A DNA stretch of 64,000 nucleotides from CAMTWZ01 sp964412365 (GCA_964412365.1 CAYPOI010000003.1:6953-70952), one strand, 5' to 3'; shown: positions 34,040-44,505, numbered from the stretch's first letter. The notes: generated from the letters alone by a model not told the origin. Program-made: numbers and translations.

Positions 34040-35469
34040 TCGGCGCCGGAATCGGCGGATTGGCTGTTTCCTGTCTTCTGGCAAAGAAGGGATATGCCGT
34101 TACGGTGATCGAACGCACCGAACGCGTTGGCGGGAAGTTGTCGGAGTACACGGAAGGGGGATTTCGCTTCGATACGGGTCCGTCTCTGCTCACCATGCCG
34201 TTCGTGCTCGAGAAATTGTATGACGATTGCGGAGCCAAGATGAGCGATCAACTCGAACTCATGCCCTTGGATCCGATCTGCCGGTATGTGTATCCGGATG
34301 GCACGGTGTTCGATTGCAGCCACGATGTGAAGCAGACCGTGGCGTCGATCCGGACCTTCGCCGGGGCGGATGCCGACGCATACGAGGGGTTTCTGCACTA
34401 CAGCGAGAAACTGTACAAGCGCACCGCGAATGCGTTTCTGTTCAATAAACTCAGCAAATGGTCGGATCTCAAGGATGTCAACTTCTTCGACCTGCTTCGC
34501 ATCGATGCCTTCACCACGGTCAGCGATCGGGTCGACGCCACGTTCAAAACCCCGTATCTGCGTCAATTTTTCAAACGATTCACCACGTACAACGGGTCAT
34601 CTCCTTACCTCGCTCCTGCCACGCTGAATGTCATCCCGTATGTGGAACTCGTTCAAGGCGGATATTATGTGAAAGGTGGATTGTATTCCATCGCCACATC
34701 CCTGCACAAACTGGCTGATACGCTCGGTGTGCGGTTTGAATTCAATCAGACCATCCAACAGATCGATGTGGAAGATGGCGTCGCTGTGGGTGTGGATGGA
34801 CGACGATTCGATATCGTGGTGTCGAATTCGGATTCTACCGACACTTATACCCGTTTGCTTCCGGACAGCGTGGTTAGCAAACCCAGAAAAGCATCGTTTT
34901 CTGCCATCGAACCCTCCTGCTCCGGATTTGTGCTGATGTTGGGCCTAGACAAAACCTATCCCCAGCTCGCCCATCACAACATCTTCTTTTCGGAGAATTA
35001 TGAGAAGGAATTCGAGGAGATCTTTAAGCGGAAACGTCTCCCGAACGACCCAACGATTTACATCGCCAATACCTCCTATTCCGATCCCGATCATGCGCCG
35101 AATGGGGGTTCCAACTTGTTCATCCTTGTCAATGCGCCATATACCTCATATGGGCAGGATTGGGAGGAATTGAAGGAATCCTATGCCGATCACCTCATCC
35201 GAATCCTTCGACTTAAACTGGATGGAGGCATTCAAAGCCACATCAAGGTGAAAAACGTGATCACACCGGCGGATTTTGAGCAACGATATCGCTCGAACAA
35301 AGGCAGCATTTACGGGACATCCTCCAACAGTCGTTATGCCGCTTTTTTACGACCAAGAAACGCATCCCCATTGGTGAAAGGTCTCTATCTTGTTGGTGGA
35401 AGCACGCACCCCGGCGGAGGAATTCCGTTGTGCATTCTCTCCGCCAATCATGTCATATCGTCCTTATGA
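34024..35469 (+). CDS. Phytoene desaturase family (CrtI-type) carotenoid oxidoreductase
   Basis: 481 residues. FAD dinucleotide loop AVVIGAGIGGLAVSCLLAKKGYAVTVIERTERVGGK at the N-terminus, FDTGPSLLTMP, and the C-terminal LYLVGGSTHPGGGIPLCILSA signature of CrtI/CrtD enzymes. It desaturates or otherwise oxidises a carotenoid or related polyprenoid at the membrane. Which step cannot be decided; the nearby acyltransferase suggests carotenoid glycoside ester or hydroxy-carotenoid work (inference). ATG at 34024 is used; an in-frame ATG at 34012 would add four residues. It overlaps the rlmD end by 16 bases. Confidence 0.87.
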   Translation: MQAVVIGAGIGGLAVSCLLAKKGYAVTVIERTERVGGKLSEYTEGGFRFDTGPSLLTMPFVLEKLYDDCGAKMSDQLELMPLDPICRYVYPDGTVFDCSHDVKQTVASIRTFAGADADAYEGFLHYSEKLYKRTANAFLFNKLSKWSDLKDVNFFDLLRIDAFTTVSDRVDATFKTPYLRQFFKRFTTYNGSSPYLAPATLNVIPYVELVQGGYYVKGGLYSIATSLHKLADTLGVRFEFNQTIQQIDVEDGVAVGVDGRRFDIVVSNSDSTDTYTRLLPDSVVSKPRKASFSAIEPSCSGFVLMLGLDKTYPQLAHHNIFFSENYEKEFEEIFKRKRLPNDPTIYIANTSYSDPDHAPNGGSNLFILVNAPYTSYGQDWEELKESYADHLIRILRLKLDGGIQSHIKVKNVITPADFEQRYRSNKGSIYGTSSNSRYAAFLRPRNASPLVKGLYLVGGSTHPGGGIPLCILSANHVISSL

Positions 35470-36659
35470 GTTCCGATTTCAGATTCAAGAAGAATGATCG
35501 TGGGTTCAACCCCGTTACGAGTAAGATCCTGCATCACATCTTGGTCGGCGGATCACGCATTTTTTTCAACATGCGGGTCACAGGACGTGAAAACCTGCCC
35601 AAACCCGGTGCCTGTTTCATCTATGCGAACCATTCGAACTACTGCGATCCGTTTTTTCTGAACGCCCTGTTTTCTGATGAGCCTACAGCAGGTGTGATGA
35701 CCCGAGAGCAGTTTCACAACTTCGTGTCCGCTGTTGCGATGGATTCGGCTGGCATCGTTCCGACACTCAAATATGTGCCGGAGCCACACGTGATCCGTGC
35801 GGTGATGAAGATGGTGGACCAGAAACGCCGCATCGTGATTTTTCCGGAAGGAGGACGCCGCTGGGATGGACGCCCGAAAGGACTCATCGAATCCACTCTG
35901 AAATTGTTCTGGAAAATGAAGGTGCCGGTGCATCCCGTTCAATTGCATGGCTCCTTCCTTTCATGGCCAAGATGGGCGAATTACCCACGACTCAATTCAA
36001 CTGAGGTCAGATGGCTCAAGCCACTGCATGCCAGTGACTTTACAGAGTTCGACACGTTTGCCGAAGCATGCCGCGAAGCCATACGATTTGAAGAGTACAA
36101 TCCTCCTGCCGAAACCCTTCCCTATGCCGCATATAAGCCTGCTGCGGGCATTGAGCGGTTCTTGTATCGTTGTCCGGTGACTGGAGTCTTGGGCGCCGTG
36201 TACTCTCCGGATGGACATCAGGTCCGAAGCCGCACCGCTCCCGATTTCAAATTCAACTTGAACCGTCACTCCCGATTGGTGGATGATTCCGGCACAGAAA
36301 CCTCCCTTCTGGATGTCTTCGATCAGCTCAACACCCTTCCAATGGTAGCCGACAAGAACTCCGGAGTCTTGCTTGAAGCAAACGATAGACGACTCTATAC
36401 GCTCGACAAGCGCTTGAATCTGATCACCTTGCCGCATGGACAAATGTCCCTCACCGATCAGCACGTCATCTGGACCGCCGAAGGTGAAACCCATCATGTG
36501 CCGATTCCCGACATCAAGTACATGTCCATCGAACAGAATCATAAGCTGAGCTTGTATCCCGCCAGTGGCGGAACCATTCAGATTGATCTGGATGGAGGAA
36601 GCGCTCTTGCTTGGCAAATCTACATCCGCCGGCTCCAAAAAGGGGAAACGCCCAAATGA
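35466..36659 (+). CDS. PlsC-type 1-acyl-glycerol-3-phosphate acyltransferase domain protein with C-terminal extension
   Basis: 397 residues. Residues about 30-220 are a PlsC acyltransferase domain: the HX4D motif in NHSNYCD, and FPEGGRRWDGRPKG. The following 170 residues are not part of the acyltransferase fold and look strand-rich (TGVLGAVYSPDGHQV, TLDKRLNLITLPHGQ); I do not recognise them. No transmembrane helix is obvious. ATG overlaps the desaturase TGA by 4 bases, and its own stop overlaps the transporter start the same way, so the three genes form one unit. Confidence 0.82.
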   Translation: MSSDFRFKKNDRGFNPVTSKILHHILVGGSRIFFNMRVTGRENLPKPGACFIYANHSNYCDPFFLNALFSDEPTAGVMTREQFHNFVSAVAMDSAGIVPTLKYVPEPHVIRAVMKMVDQKRRIVIFPEGGRRWDGRPKGLIESTLKLFWKMKVPVHPVQLHGSFLSWPRWANYPRLNSTEVRWLKPLHASDFTEFDTFAEACREAIRFEEYNPPAETLPYAAYKPAAGIERFLYRCPVTGVLGAVYSPDGHQVRSRTAPDFKFNLNRHSRLVDDSGTETSLLDVFDQLNTLPMVADKNSGVLLEANDRRLYTLDKRLNLITLPHGQMSLTDQHVIWTAEGETHHVPIPDIKYMSIEQNHKLSLYPASGGTIQIDLDGGSALAWQIYIRRLQKGETPK

Positions 36660-38029
36660 GCGCGTGGGACCTCCGAATCACCTTAGGCGACGTCATGTTG
36701 GATGTGGCCTGGATCGGAGTCCTGCTGGTGATCGCCACGGTCCTGAGGCGATATGTGACCTGGTTTCAGGACACCCTCATCCCGAACAATCTCATCGCCG
36801 GCGTGCTGGGATTGATCATCGGGATGAACGGATTCGGTTGGATCAACCTCGAATCCGAACGCTTGGGCGCGTATGTCTACCATCTTCTTGCCCTGCTGTT
36901 CATCGGATTGAGCCTCCGCAAACCGGATCGAAGTTCGTCAACCACGCCCATCCAGTTCGGGTTGATGTTCATCTTCACGTATTTGGTACAGGCCTTGATC
37001 GGCATGACCATCGCATTCGCGTTAATTTTCACGATATGGCCGGACCTGTTTCCTGGAATCGGGTTATTGATGCCCTTGGCTTTCGGGATGAATCCGGGAA
37101 TCGCGTACACCATCGGTCACCATTGGGAAGCCTATGGATTTGAATCGGGCGGGATCGTCGGACTCACCTTTGCCGCTATCGGCTTCTTGGTGGCATATAC
37201 CGTGGGAATCGCTTTGGTTCGACGCGGCATCCGCAGAGGCGAAGCGGCGTATCTGAAATCGGAACATGCGATGGATGAGGATGTGCGAACTGGCATCATC
37301 CATGCGAATCCGAAGCCACATGGCGGACACCTCACCACCTCCCCCGAAGCCATCGAATCGCTGAGTCTGCATATCGGACTTATCGGCTTCACCTACATCC
37401 TGACATGGATCGTCGTGAAAGGGTTGGAATTTGTTCTGATTTCCATCGGTGCTGAAGCTGAAATCAACACGTTATGGTCGTTTCATTTCATCTTGGCGGC
37501 CATTGTGGCAATGATGGTGCGTAAAGGTTTGGATGCGACTGGCGCCGGGCACACGATCGATGACACCACCATGACCCGATTATCCAACGTATTCATGGAT
37601 GTGATGGTGGTGGCATCGGTGGCTGCGATCAGTTTCGTGGTCATCGCCGATTACTGGCTACCCATTTTACTTATGAGCGTGACCGTGACCGTCGGCACGT
37701 GGTGGGTGATTCGCAACCTGACCAAAAACGGCTTTGCCGACTTCCAACTCGAACGGTTCGTCGCCATTTTTGGAAACATGACCGGAACCATGCAATCGGC
37801 TATGGTCTTGTTGCGAGTATTGGATGCCAGACTGAAATCACCCGTGAGTCACGATTTGGTTTACGGCAGTGGGTTGGCTCTAGCACTTGGTTTCCCTCTG
37901 CTCATCCTCATCAACGCACCGGTCAATCATTTCGACGACCTCACAGCAGGTTTCGGCTATATCAGCGTCGCGCTGAGCGTGTATCTCGTGCTCATCTGGA
38001 TGGCCATCCGCTGGATGGAAAAAAAGTAG
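36656..38029 (+). CDS. Sodium/glutamate symporter (GltS-like) family transporter
   Basis: 457 residues with ten or more transmembrane helices. The layout resembles GltS: an early LIPNNLIAGVLGLIIG segment (IPEPVAGG in E. coli), a paired GIGLLMPLAFGMNPGIAYTIGHHWEAYGFESGGIVGLTFAAIGFL corresponding to the SGGHGTG ... ATFGL region, and a repeat in the C-terminal half. Substrate may be glutamate or another acidic compound. The start MSAWDLR is set by the ATGA overlap with the acyltransferase stop. Confidence 0.75.
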   Translation: MSAWDLRITLGDVMLDVAWIGVLLVIATVLRRYVTWFQDTLIPNNLIAGVLGLIIGMNGFGWINLESERLGAYVYHLLALLFIGLSLRKPDRSSSTTPIQFGLMFIFTYLVQALIGMTIAFALIFTIWPDLFPGIGLLMPLAFGMNPGIAYTIGHHWEAYGFESGGIVGLTFAAIGFLVAYTVGIALVRRGIRRGEAAYLKSEHAMDEDVRTGIIHANPKPHGGHLTTSPEAIESLSLHIGLIGFTYILTWIVVKGLEFVLISIGAEAEINTLWSFHFILAAIVAMMVRKGLDATGAGHTIDDTTMTRLSNVFMDVMVVASVAAISFVVIADYWLPILLMSVTVTVGTWWVIRNLTKNGFADFQLERFVAIFGNMTGTMQSAMVLLRVLDARLKSPVSHDLVYGSGLALALGFPLLILINAPVNHFDDLTAGFGYISVALSVYLVLIWMAIRWMEKK

Positions 38030-38192
38030 AAGCGTTGGTTTTTGCGAACACGTAACCTAGCACTGTCTGCTTCAACCTATAGTCGAATAGAGATTTACGG
38101 CTATATACTGGAAAATACCGATTGGCATGATTTGTGATATTGACGGGATGACGACCTATCAATCAATAAAACCAATCCATATCGGAGTCTCA

Positions 38193-38648
38193 ATGAAATA
38201 CATCATCGCCGTCCTCTTTGCCGTCGTTCTACTTATTCCCTCAAAACAAGCCCAAGCCCAATTCACCTTAGGTGGTGGCATTCAGGTTCTCGATGGAGCT
38301 GGAATCGGCGTCAACTTCTATCGCAACACAGACAACTTGTATAAAAACACCCGAACCGGTGGTGATATCGGTTATTATGTCTACGATGGCGGATCTGTTC
38401 TAGAAGTTTCCATCAACGGACAGTGGTTCTTTCTTGACAAGTCAGCCCTGAAGGCATACGCATTAGGTGGAACAACCGTTCTTTTTTATAAGACGGATAC
38501 CGTCATTGGCAATACGGCAAGTATTCTGAATCTTGGTGCTGGCGCTGAATACCACATCGGATTCGGCAGCGCCTATGGCGAAGCTCGCTTCCTGGTTGGC
38601 GGCACCTCCCTGATGGGCCTCAACGCCGGCGTTCGGATCACATTGTAA
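38193..38648 (+). CDS. Small outer membrane beta-barrel-like protein
   Basis: 151 residues. Signal peptide (MKYIIAVLFAVVLLIPSKQAQAQ), then alternating strands rich in Gly/Tyr (FTLGGGIQVL, GVNFYRNT, DIGYYVYDGGSVLEVSINGQWFF, LNLGAGAEYHIGFGSAYGEARFLVGG) ending GVRITL, as expected for a small eight-strand barrel. No specific family recognised. It is a single gene followed by a strong terminator. The ATG at 38193 is chosen over an upstream in-frame codon because it starts the signal peptide. Confidence 0.75.
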   Translation: MKYIIAVLFAVVLLIPSKQAQAQFTLGGGIQVLDGAGIGVNFYRNTDNLYKNTRTGGDIGYYVYDGGSVLEVSINGQWFFLDKSALKAYALGGTTVLFYKTDTVIGNTASILNLGAGAEYHIGFGSAYGEARFLVGGTSLMGLNAGVRITL

Positions 38649-38675
38649 GGTTTCCAAGCATTGTTGGTATGGAGA

Positions 38676-38709
38676 GGGATGGGTGGCCTGGCTGCTCATC
38701 CCTTTTTTT
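38676..38709 (+). terminator. Rho-independent terminator
   Basis: GGGATG ... CATCCC stem, with inner GC pairs (GGTGGCC / GGCTGCT region), followed by seven T. Confidence 0.7.
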
Positions 38710-38774
38710 ATGCTGTAAAATCGGTGCGATAGTGCAAAAGTTTCTATATTCCATGAAACATTTTGCATAAATAA

Positions 38775-41700
38775 ATGAAATATTTTGCCTTCGCCGTTGT
38801 CTTGCTGACAGCTACCACCCTTCACTCCCAGACTGTCCAAGTCGGGAACGCCAGTTATGGCACCACCATCCCGTTCGGGGCAGTGGGTCCGCGCCAGGCT
38901 AACGGTACCAATGCGGTTCCTAAAGTATCTTCGACCTTTTCGAAACCGGTTCAGACCAATGATTTCTGGAGCAGTCTGATATTCCCGTTCTACAACGATC
39001 CGCATTCGAACAATTTATATGCGCATCCTGCGATCTATAAGGCCCGCGGAAACGGACTTCAGATCGGATACACATCCGCCCATGTCTTTGCCGCAAACGA
39101 TTATCTGTATCCGGCCTCCAATCAATTGACGGTCGGGATTGCGGGCATGAATGCCTCCCGCACCGAAACGGATGATTACAGCGATTGGACGGTGACCGCC
39201 AGTTGGAAAGACGGCACTCGCACCATGAAAGCTTTGTTCGGTCATGGCCTACCCTACTCCTATTTCCAGATCACGGGCGGAAGCGCCGTCGTCACCCCAT
39301 CTGCCACACCTACGATTTGGCATAACTCAAACGGCGTGATCGGAATGACCGTCTCGGGTCGGCACTATGGCATCTTTGCTCCACATGGATCGGTCTGGAC
39401 CGGCACATCGCCCCTCACCTCCACATTGGATGGGAAAGATTACCTATCTGTCGCCCTCCTACCCGACAACACACCCGCGACGTTGGAATTTTTCCGGAAG
39501 CGGGCTTATGCGTTCGTCACATCTGCTGAAGTAAGCTGGACGTACAACGAACCAACGGCCGTTCTCACAACCACGTTTTCGTACAATGTGGACTTGAAGG
39601 AGAACATCAATGGCAACCTTCCACAGACTTTGTCCGCCCTGTATCGTCACCAATGGCTGTACTCGAGCAATCCGCTCACATCCTATACCTATCAGTCCCC
39701 ACGCGGTTTGATGAAAGTGTTTGACGGAAACTCCTTCACGACCGACATTGTGTTTGACGGGGTTCTACCCGGCATGCCTGACCTGGGTATTTACAACCGT
39801 GCCGATTTGCTGGCGATGGTCACGGCCGTATCACAGGAACCGCTCGGAACCGGACCCAGCTACGAAAACGGAAAAGCCATGGGTCGCTTCGCGCGACTGG
39901 TGAACATCGCCGATCAATTGGGAGCCACTGATGTTCGGGATGTTCTCATTGCGAAACTCAAGACACGCTTGCAAGAATGGTTCACCGCCGGTGGACCGCA
40001 GCAATATGTGTATAACGCCNNNNNNNNNNTGTTCTAACCGGACATCCGTCCGGTTACGGCGCAGATGACCAGATCAACGACCATAGTTTTCATTCAGGTT
40101 ATGCGATCATGGCTGCATCCATCGTGGCTCAATTCGATCCGGTATGGGCTCAACAGGAGAATTGGGGTGGATTTGTGAACCTGCTTATCAAAGATTCCAA
40201 TAATTGGGACCGTACCGACACACGGTTTCCGTTCTTGCGCGGACACGACGCCTATGCTGGCCATTCTTGGGCAGCTGGACATGGAGATTTCGGCGATGGA
40301 AACAACCAGGAATCCAGCTCAGAATCCATGCACTTTGCAGCGGCTGTCACCTTATGGGGCTCCATCACTCATCAACCTGAAATCCGTGATTTGGGCATTT
40401 TCTTACATGCCACCGAGCGCACCGCCGTCGAACAATATTGGTTTGATGTGGACAATACGGTGTTCCCGGCTACGTACCCTCATGTGGCCATCGGTATGGT
40501 CTGGGGTGGAAAAGGCGTGCATTCCACGTGGTTCGGTGCCGATCCGGAATTCATTCATGGCATCAATCTTCTGCCGTTCACAGGCGGATCCTTCTATTTG
40601 GGCCGACATCCGGAATATGTCTTATCCAACTATGCCGAAATCGTGAAAGAAAATTCGGGTCAACCCGACATCTGGCAAGATGTACTTTGGCAGTTTCTAG
40701 CCTTAGGCGATGCCAACCAAGCCTTATCGTTTTTCCTATCCGATCCAAACTATCCGATCTTCGATGGGGAAAGCAAAGCCCATACCTATCACTGGATCGG
40801 AAACCTGAAGCGTGTCGGGCATGTCGATACCACGGTCGCGGCATCGGTTCCAACGTATTCCGTATTCCGCAATGCCGATGGTGCCAAATCCTACGTGGCC
40901 TTCAACCCTCATAACGAGCCGCTTCGTGTGATCTTCACCGATGGATTCGAAATGGATGTGGCCCCTCGAAAAATGGCATGGACCAGCACGGACGGGATGA
41001 ACCCCGACGCGCCGGTGGTCCTTTTGATCGCAGATCAAACCTCCGGCAAAGCACCGATGACCATTCAGTTCACGGGCAGTAAGAGCTATGACCCGAATGC
41101 ATCCTCTCTCACCTATGCATGGAATTTCGGAAACGGAGCTTCATCCTCACAAGCAGATCCACAGTACATATACACCACACCTGGTGAATACAATGTGACC
41201 CTGAGCGTCACCAACTCACAATCGATCACAACCATCGAACGCACCACCATTACGGTCTTGGGAAATGGCACGCCGTACAATGGTGTTGCGTTTCAGGTTC
41301 CGGGACGTTTGGAAGCCGAACGCTATGATGTAGGCGGCGAGGGCGTGGCGTATCATGATGTGGATGCGAACAACATTGGACTCGCATTTCGTCCAAACGA
41401 AGGCGTCGATCTGGAAGGCGCGAACGACGGCGGATTCAATGTCTACTGGATGGTGGCCGGCGAATGGCTCGAATACACCATCAACGTGCCCACCACCGGC
41501 TTGTACGACATCATCCCATACATGACCAGTGTTCCGGCATTCGGTCACTTCCACCTGCGAATCGACAATCAACTCGTCAGTGGAAAAGTCCGTGTCACCA
41601 ACACAGGTGGATGGCAGAACTGGACGGCGTTTCCGGTTCGCAACGTCCAAATCGAAGCCGGTACCCGAATTCTTCGCTTTGAGGTCGATTCAGATACCGA

Positions 41701-42049
41701 TAAGAAAAATTGGCTGTACAGTCTGAATTACTTCACCATCCAGCCGTCAGAAGGAGTCTCAATCGACGAGAAAGCGGACGTTCCGACCGAGTTCTCCCTG
41801 GAAGCGAATTATCCGAATCCGTTCAACCCGACCACTCAAATCCGGTACAATCTGCCAGAAAACTCGCACGTCCGTTTGGAGGTCTTCACCTATTCCGGTC
41901 AATTCGTAACGACCTTGGTGGATGGGATGCGTCCATCGGGCGTACATGTGGAAACATTCGACGCATCGGGCTTGTCTAGCGGCTTGTACTTATACCGACT
42001 GACCACGCCAGGATTTGTGGCCACTCGGAAAATGACGATCCTCAAATGA
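38775..42049 (+). CDS. Secreted endo-1,3-beta-glucanase (GH81) with PKD, CBM6-like and T9SS domains; frame broken by a 10-N gap
   Basis: One gene split on paper by 10 N at 40020. Signal peptide (LTATTLHSQ), then a GH81 domain: NDFWSSLIFPFY near the start, and after the gap GYGADDQINDHSFHSGYAI and the signature GHSWAAGHGDFGDGNNQESSSE with the catalytic acidic residues. It hydrolyses beta-1,3-glucan such as laminarin or fungal glucan outside the cell. A PKD domain follows (SYDPNASSLTYAWNFGNG), then a CBM6-like module (EAERYDVGGEGVAYHDVD ... GEWLEYTINV) and a T9SS sorting domain (ANYPNPFNPTT ... SGLYLYRL). The frame changes across the N run only because the placeholder length is wrong; nothing suggests a real pseudogene. 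Confidence 0.9.
40020..40029. other. Assembly gap of 10 N inside the GH81 gene
   Basis: Codon phase before (codons starting at 40011, 40014, 40017) and after (codons starting at 40031) requires the true gap to be 2 modulo 3, for example 8 or 11 bases. Homologous GH81 proteins have only a few residues here. Confidence 0.95.
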
Positions 42050-42553
42050 TCACTCGGCGCGAGAGCCGAGCGTGATCACATCCATGTTGTGCATCTTGCC
42101 ATTGTCCACCTCAAAACGGACAATGGTTCGTAACTCCTGAAATCCGTGGCGTCCAGCGGCGCCCGGATTCAGATACAGCATCCTGTTGGGCGTATTCATG
42201 TCGCGGGCGATCTTCAGAATATGCGAGTGTCCGCAAATGAAGACATCCGGCGGATTCGCCAACAACTCATCTTTACATGGAATGGCATAACGGCCAAGTG
42301 ATCCACCGATGTGGGTCATAAACACATCCAACCCGTTCACCTGAAACCTCATGCGTAGCGGAAATTCCTGTCGGATGTCCTGACCGTCGATGTTCCCATA
42401 CACGCCGCGCAAGGGCGCGATCTCGCGTAAGGCATCGGCCACCTCGATGGTGCCAAAATCCCCAGCATGCCAAATCTCATCACAATCCTTGAAATGCTCC
42501 AGCACAGAAGGATCGAGATAAAAATGAGTGTCAGAAATCAGTCCGATTTTCAT
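42050..42553 (-). CDS. YfcE/MJ0936 family metallophosphoesterase
   Basis: 167 residues, calcineurin-like phosphodiesterase fold: ISDTHFYLD at the N-terminus (Asp, His), HAGDFG, VYGNIDGQD (Asn), THIGG and CGHSHILK (His-x-His). Enzymes of this group hydrolyse small phosphodiesters in the cytoplasm with Mn or Ni; the substrate is unknown. It abuts the GH81 stop without a gap and is divergent from the GT2 gene. Confidence 0.9.
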   Translation of the reverse strand: MKIGLISDTHFYLDPSVLEHFKDCDEIWHAGDFGTIEVADALREIAPLRGVYGNIDGQDIRQEFPLRMRFQVNGLDVFMTHIGGSLGRYAIPCKDELLANPPDVFICGHSHILKIARDMNTPNRMLYLNPGAAGRHGFQELRTIVRFEVDNGKMHNMDVITLGSRAE

Positions 42554-42557
42554 GTCT

Positions 42558-42564
42558 CAAAATA
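42558..42564 (-). promoter_or_regulatory. Candidate start-proximal promoter box for the YfcE gene
   Basis: TATTTTG on the minus strand, 4 bases before ATG. Confidence 0.4.
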
Positions 42565-42580
42565 AGCATTAACCCGTTCG

Positions 42581-42588
42581 TATCTTTG
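42581..42588 (+). promoter_or_regulatory. Candidate start-proximal promoter box for the GT2 gene
   Basis: TATCTTTG, matching every defined position of TAnnTTTG, 4 bases before ATG at 42593. A start site 4-7 bases downstream would make the mRNA leaderless. Confidence 0.5.
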
Positions 42589-42592
42589 CGCC

Positions 42593-43609
42593 ATGCGCGT
42601 CTCTGTCATCATCGTTACCTGGAATGCTCTGCATCATCTCAAGACCTTTTTGCCCTCGGTGGTTAAAAGCACGTTTGTCGATCTGGAGATCGTGATCGCG
42701 GACAATGCCTCCACCGATGGATCAGCCGAATGGGTGAAGCAGACGTATCCGAAGGTCAAGATCGCGACGTTCGATCGCAATCATGGCTATTGTGGCGGAA
42801 ACAACCGAGGCGCGAAGGCCGCATCCGGCGACATCCTCATCTTTTTGAACAACGATGTGAAAGTGGATCCCGATTGGATCTCCCCTATCGTCGCTCGATT
42901 TCGGTCGGATGCGGGCATTGCCGTCGTCCAACCCAAACTTCGTTCGTTCAAAGAACCGTGGCATTTCGAATATGCCGGTGCCGCGGGTGGATTTTTAGAC
43001 AAACACGGTTATCCCTTCTGTCGCGGACGTTTATTCGACACCGTGGAACCCGATTCGGGGCAGTATGACGAAGCATCACCCATTTTCTGGGCCTCCGGCG
43101 CGGCGATGTGTGTACGACGGGATGTGTTTTTCACAGCAGGCGGATTCGATGAGGATTTCGAGTTCCATATGGAAGAAATCGACCTCTGTTGGCGCATTCA
43201 ATCTCTAGGTCATTCGGTCTGGTACGAACCCAATAGCGTAGTCTATCATCTGGGAGGCGGATCTCTTCCACCTTCCAACCCAAGGAAACTCTACTACAAT
43301 TATCGCAACAACCAGGCGATGCTGATCAAGAATCTGCCGACAAACCGGTTATTTACTGTGTTATTGATGCGGAATGTACTCGATCAAGTCGCAATGCTCC
43401 GGATGCTCTTCAGCGGAGAATTCGCCTCTTTTTGGGCGATGACGCGAGCCGGATGGAGATCCTTTTTCGATATCCGGAAGAACGCGCGCAAACGACTTCC
43501 CTCCACTCAAATTCGGCATATTCCGGACTTGTTTCCGGTCTCCATCGTGTGGCAGTACTTCATCCGCCATCGCAAAACCTACTCGGAAATCCCTAAATTG
43601 CTGAAATGA
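42593..43609 (+). CDS. Glycosyltransferase family 2 (rhamnosyltransferase-like)
   Basis: 338 residues, GT-A fold. VSVIIVTWNALHHLKTFLPSV at the N-terminus, IADNASTDGSAEWV, NHGYCGGNNRGAKAASGDILIFLNNDV (metal-binding acidic residue), and FEFHMEEIDLCWRIQSLGH. It resembles WbbL-type sugar transferases that extend surface polysaccharide. The C-terminal 90 residues include a hydrophobic stretch that may lie on the membrane. The deoC start overlaps its stop by 4 bases, although the functions are unrelated. Confidence 0.88.
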   Translation: MRVSVIIVTWNALHHLKTFLPSVVKSTFVDLEIVIADNASTDGSAEWVKQTYPKVKIATFDRNHGYCGGNNRGAKAASGDILIFLNNDVKVDPDWISPIVARFRSDAGIAVVQPKLRSFKEPWHFEYAGAAGGFLDKHGYPFCRGRLFDTVEPDSGQYDEASPIFWASGAAMCVRRDVFFTAGGFDEDFEFHMEEIDLCWRIQSLGHSVWYEPNSVVYHLGGGSLPPSNPRKLYYNYRNNQAMLIKNLPTNRLFTVLLMRNVLDQVAMLRMLFSGEFASFWAMTRAGWRSFFDIRKNARKRLPSTQIRHIPDLFPVSIVWQYFIRHRKTYSEIPKLLK

Positions 43610-44502
43610 CAGCCAATTTATCCACTATCGTCCCGATTGATGAGGTCGGCGTTGAAGAGCGAGTCGCCCGATTCAACACCCGAAGCATCAAGAAGGAATC
43701 CAAGAATTTCGCATTACGTCTGGCTCTGAGCATGGTCGACCTGACCACGCTCGAAGGCATGGATTCACCCGGAAAAGTGCGTCAATTGTGTCGCAAGGCA
43801 GTGAATCCGCTTCCGGGTCGTGATGACATTCCTCGAGTCGCCGCGGTCTGTGTCTATCCCAATTTCATTGGTATCGCAAAAAAAGAGCTATTGGGAACCG
43901 GTGTGAATGTGGCTTCGGTCGCCACGGCTTTCCCAAGCGGACACGCCACCCTCGCAGCTAAGATCGATGAGGTCAGGTTTTGCGTGGATCAAGGCGCCGA
44001 CGAAATCGACATGGTCATTTCCCGTGGCGAATTCCTCAAAGGCAATTACCAGCTCACATTCGATGAAGTGGCTGCCATCAAAGACGCTTGCGGACCCGCC
44101 CATTTGAAAGTCATTCTCGAAACCGGAGAGTTGCGCACCCTCGAAAATGTTCGCAAAGCCAGTGATATTGCGATGGCCGCAGGTGCCGATTTCATCAAAA
44201 CCAGCACCGGAAAAGTGGTTCCTGCCGCTACCCAACCCGTCACGTTGGTGATGTTGGAAGCCATCCGCGATTATTATTACGCCACCGGAAAGAAAATTGG
44301 AATGAAACCGGCAGGCGGCATCCGCGATTCGAAAACCGCACTGCGCTATCTGGTGATGGTGAAAGAAACTCTCGGCGCCGATTGGCTCAATCCGCATATG
44401 TTCCGGTTCGGAGCCTCGGTATTGGCCAATGATCTGCTCATGCAGATCACCAAACAGGAAACCGGCGTGTATGCCTCAGCCGACTATTTTTCGAAGGATT
44501 AA
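43606..44502 (+). CDS. deoC: Deoxyribose-phosphate aldolase
   Basis: 298 residues, TIM barrel. The Schiff-base lysine lies in ADFIKTSTGKV, the second lysine in GMKPAGGIRDSKTA, and DEIDMVISRGEFL holds the conserved Asp. It cleaves deoxyribose 5-phosphate to acetaldehyde and glyceraldehyde 3-phosphate. The N-terminal 45 residues form an extension seen in the longer DeoC class. The next gene, an aldehyde dehydrogenase, could oxidise the acetaldehyde. Confidence 0.93.
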   Translation: MTANLSTIVPIDEVGVEERVARFNTRSIKKESKNFALRLALSMVDLTTLEGMDSPGKVRQLCRKAVNPLPGRDDIPRVAAVCVYPNFIGIAKKELLGTGVNVASVATAFPSGHATLAAKIDEVRFCVDQGADEIDMVISRGEFLKGNYQLTFDEVAAIKDACGPAHLKVILETGELRTLENVRKASDIAMAAGADFIKTSTGKVVPAATQPVTLVMLEAIRDYYYATGKKIGMKPAGGIRDSKTALRYLVMVKETLGADWLNPHMFRFGASVLANDLLMQITKQETGVYASADYFSKD

Positions 44503-44505
44503 TCT

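Noticed and set aside
38775..40037. GH81 gene as a truncated pseudogene
   Set aside because: The stop at 40037 appears only because the 10-N placeholder shifts the frame; the downstream frame resumes the GH81 domain at once.
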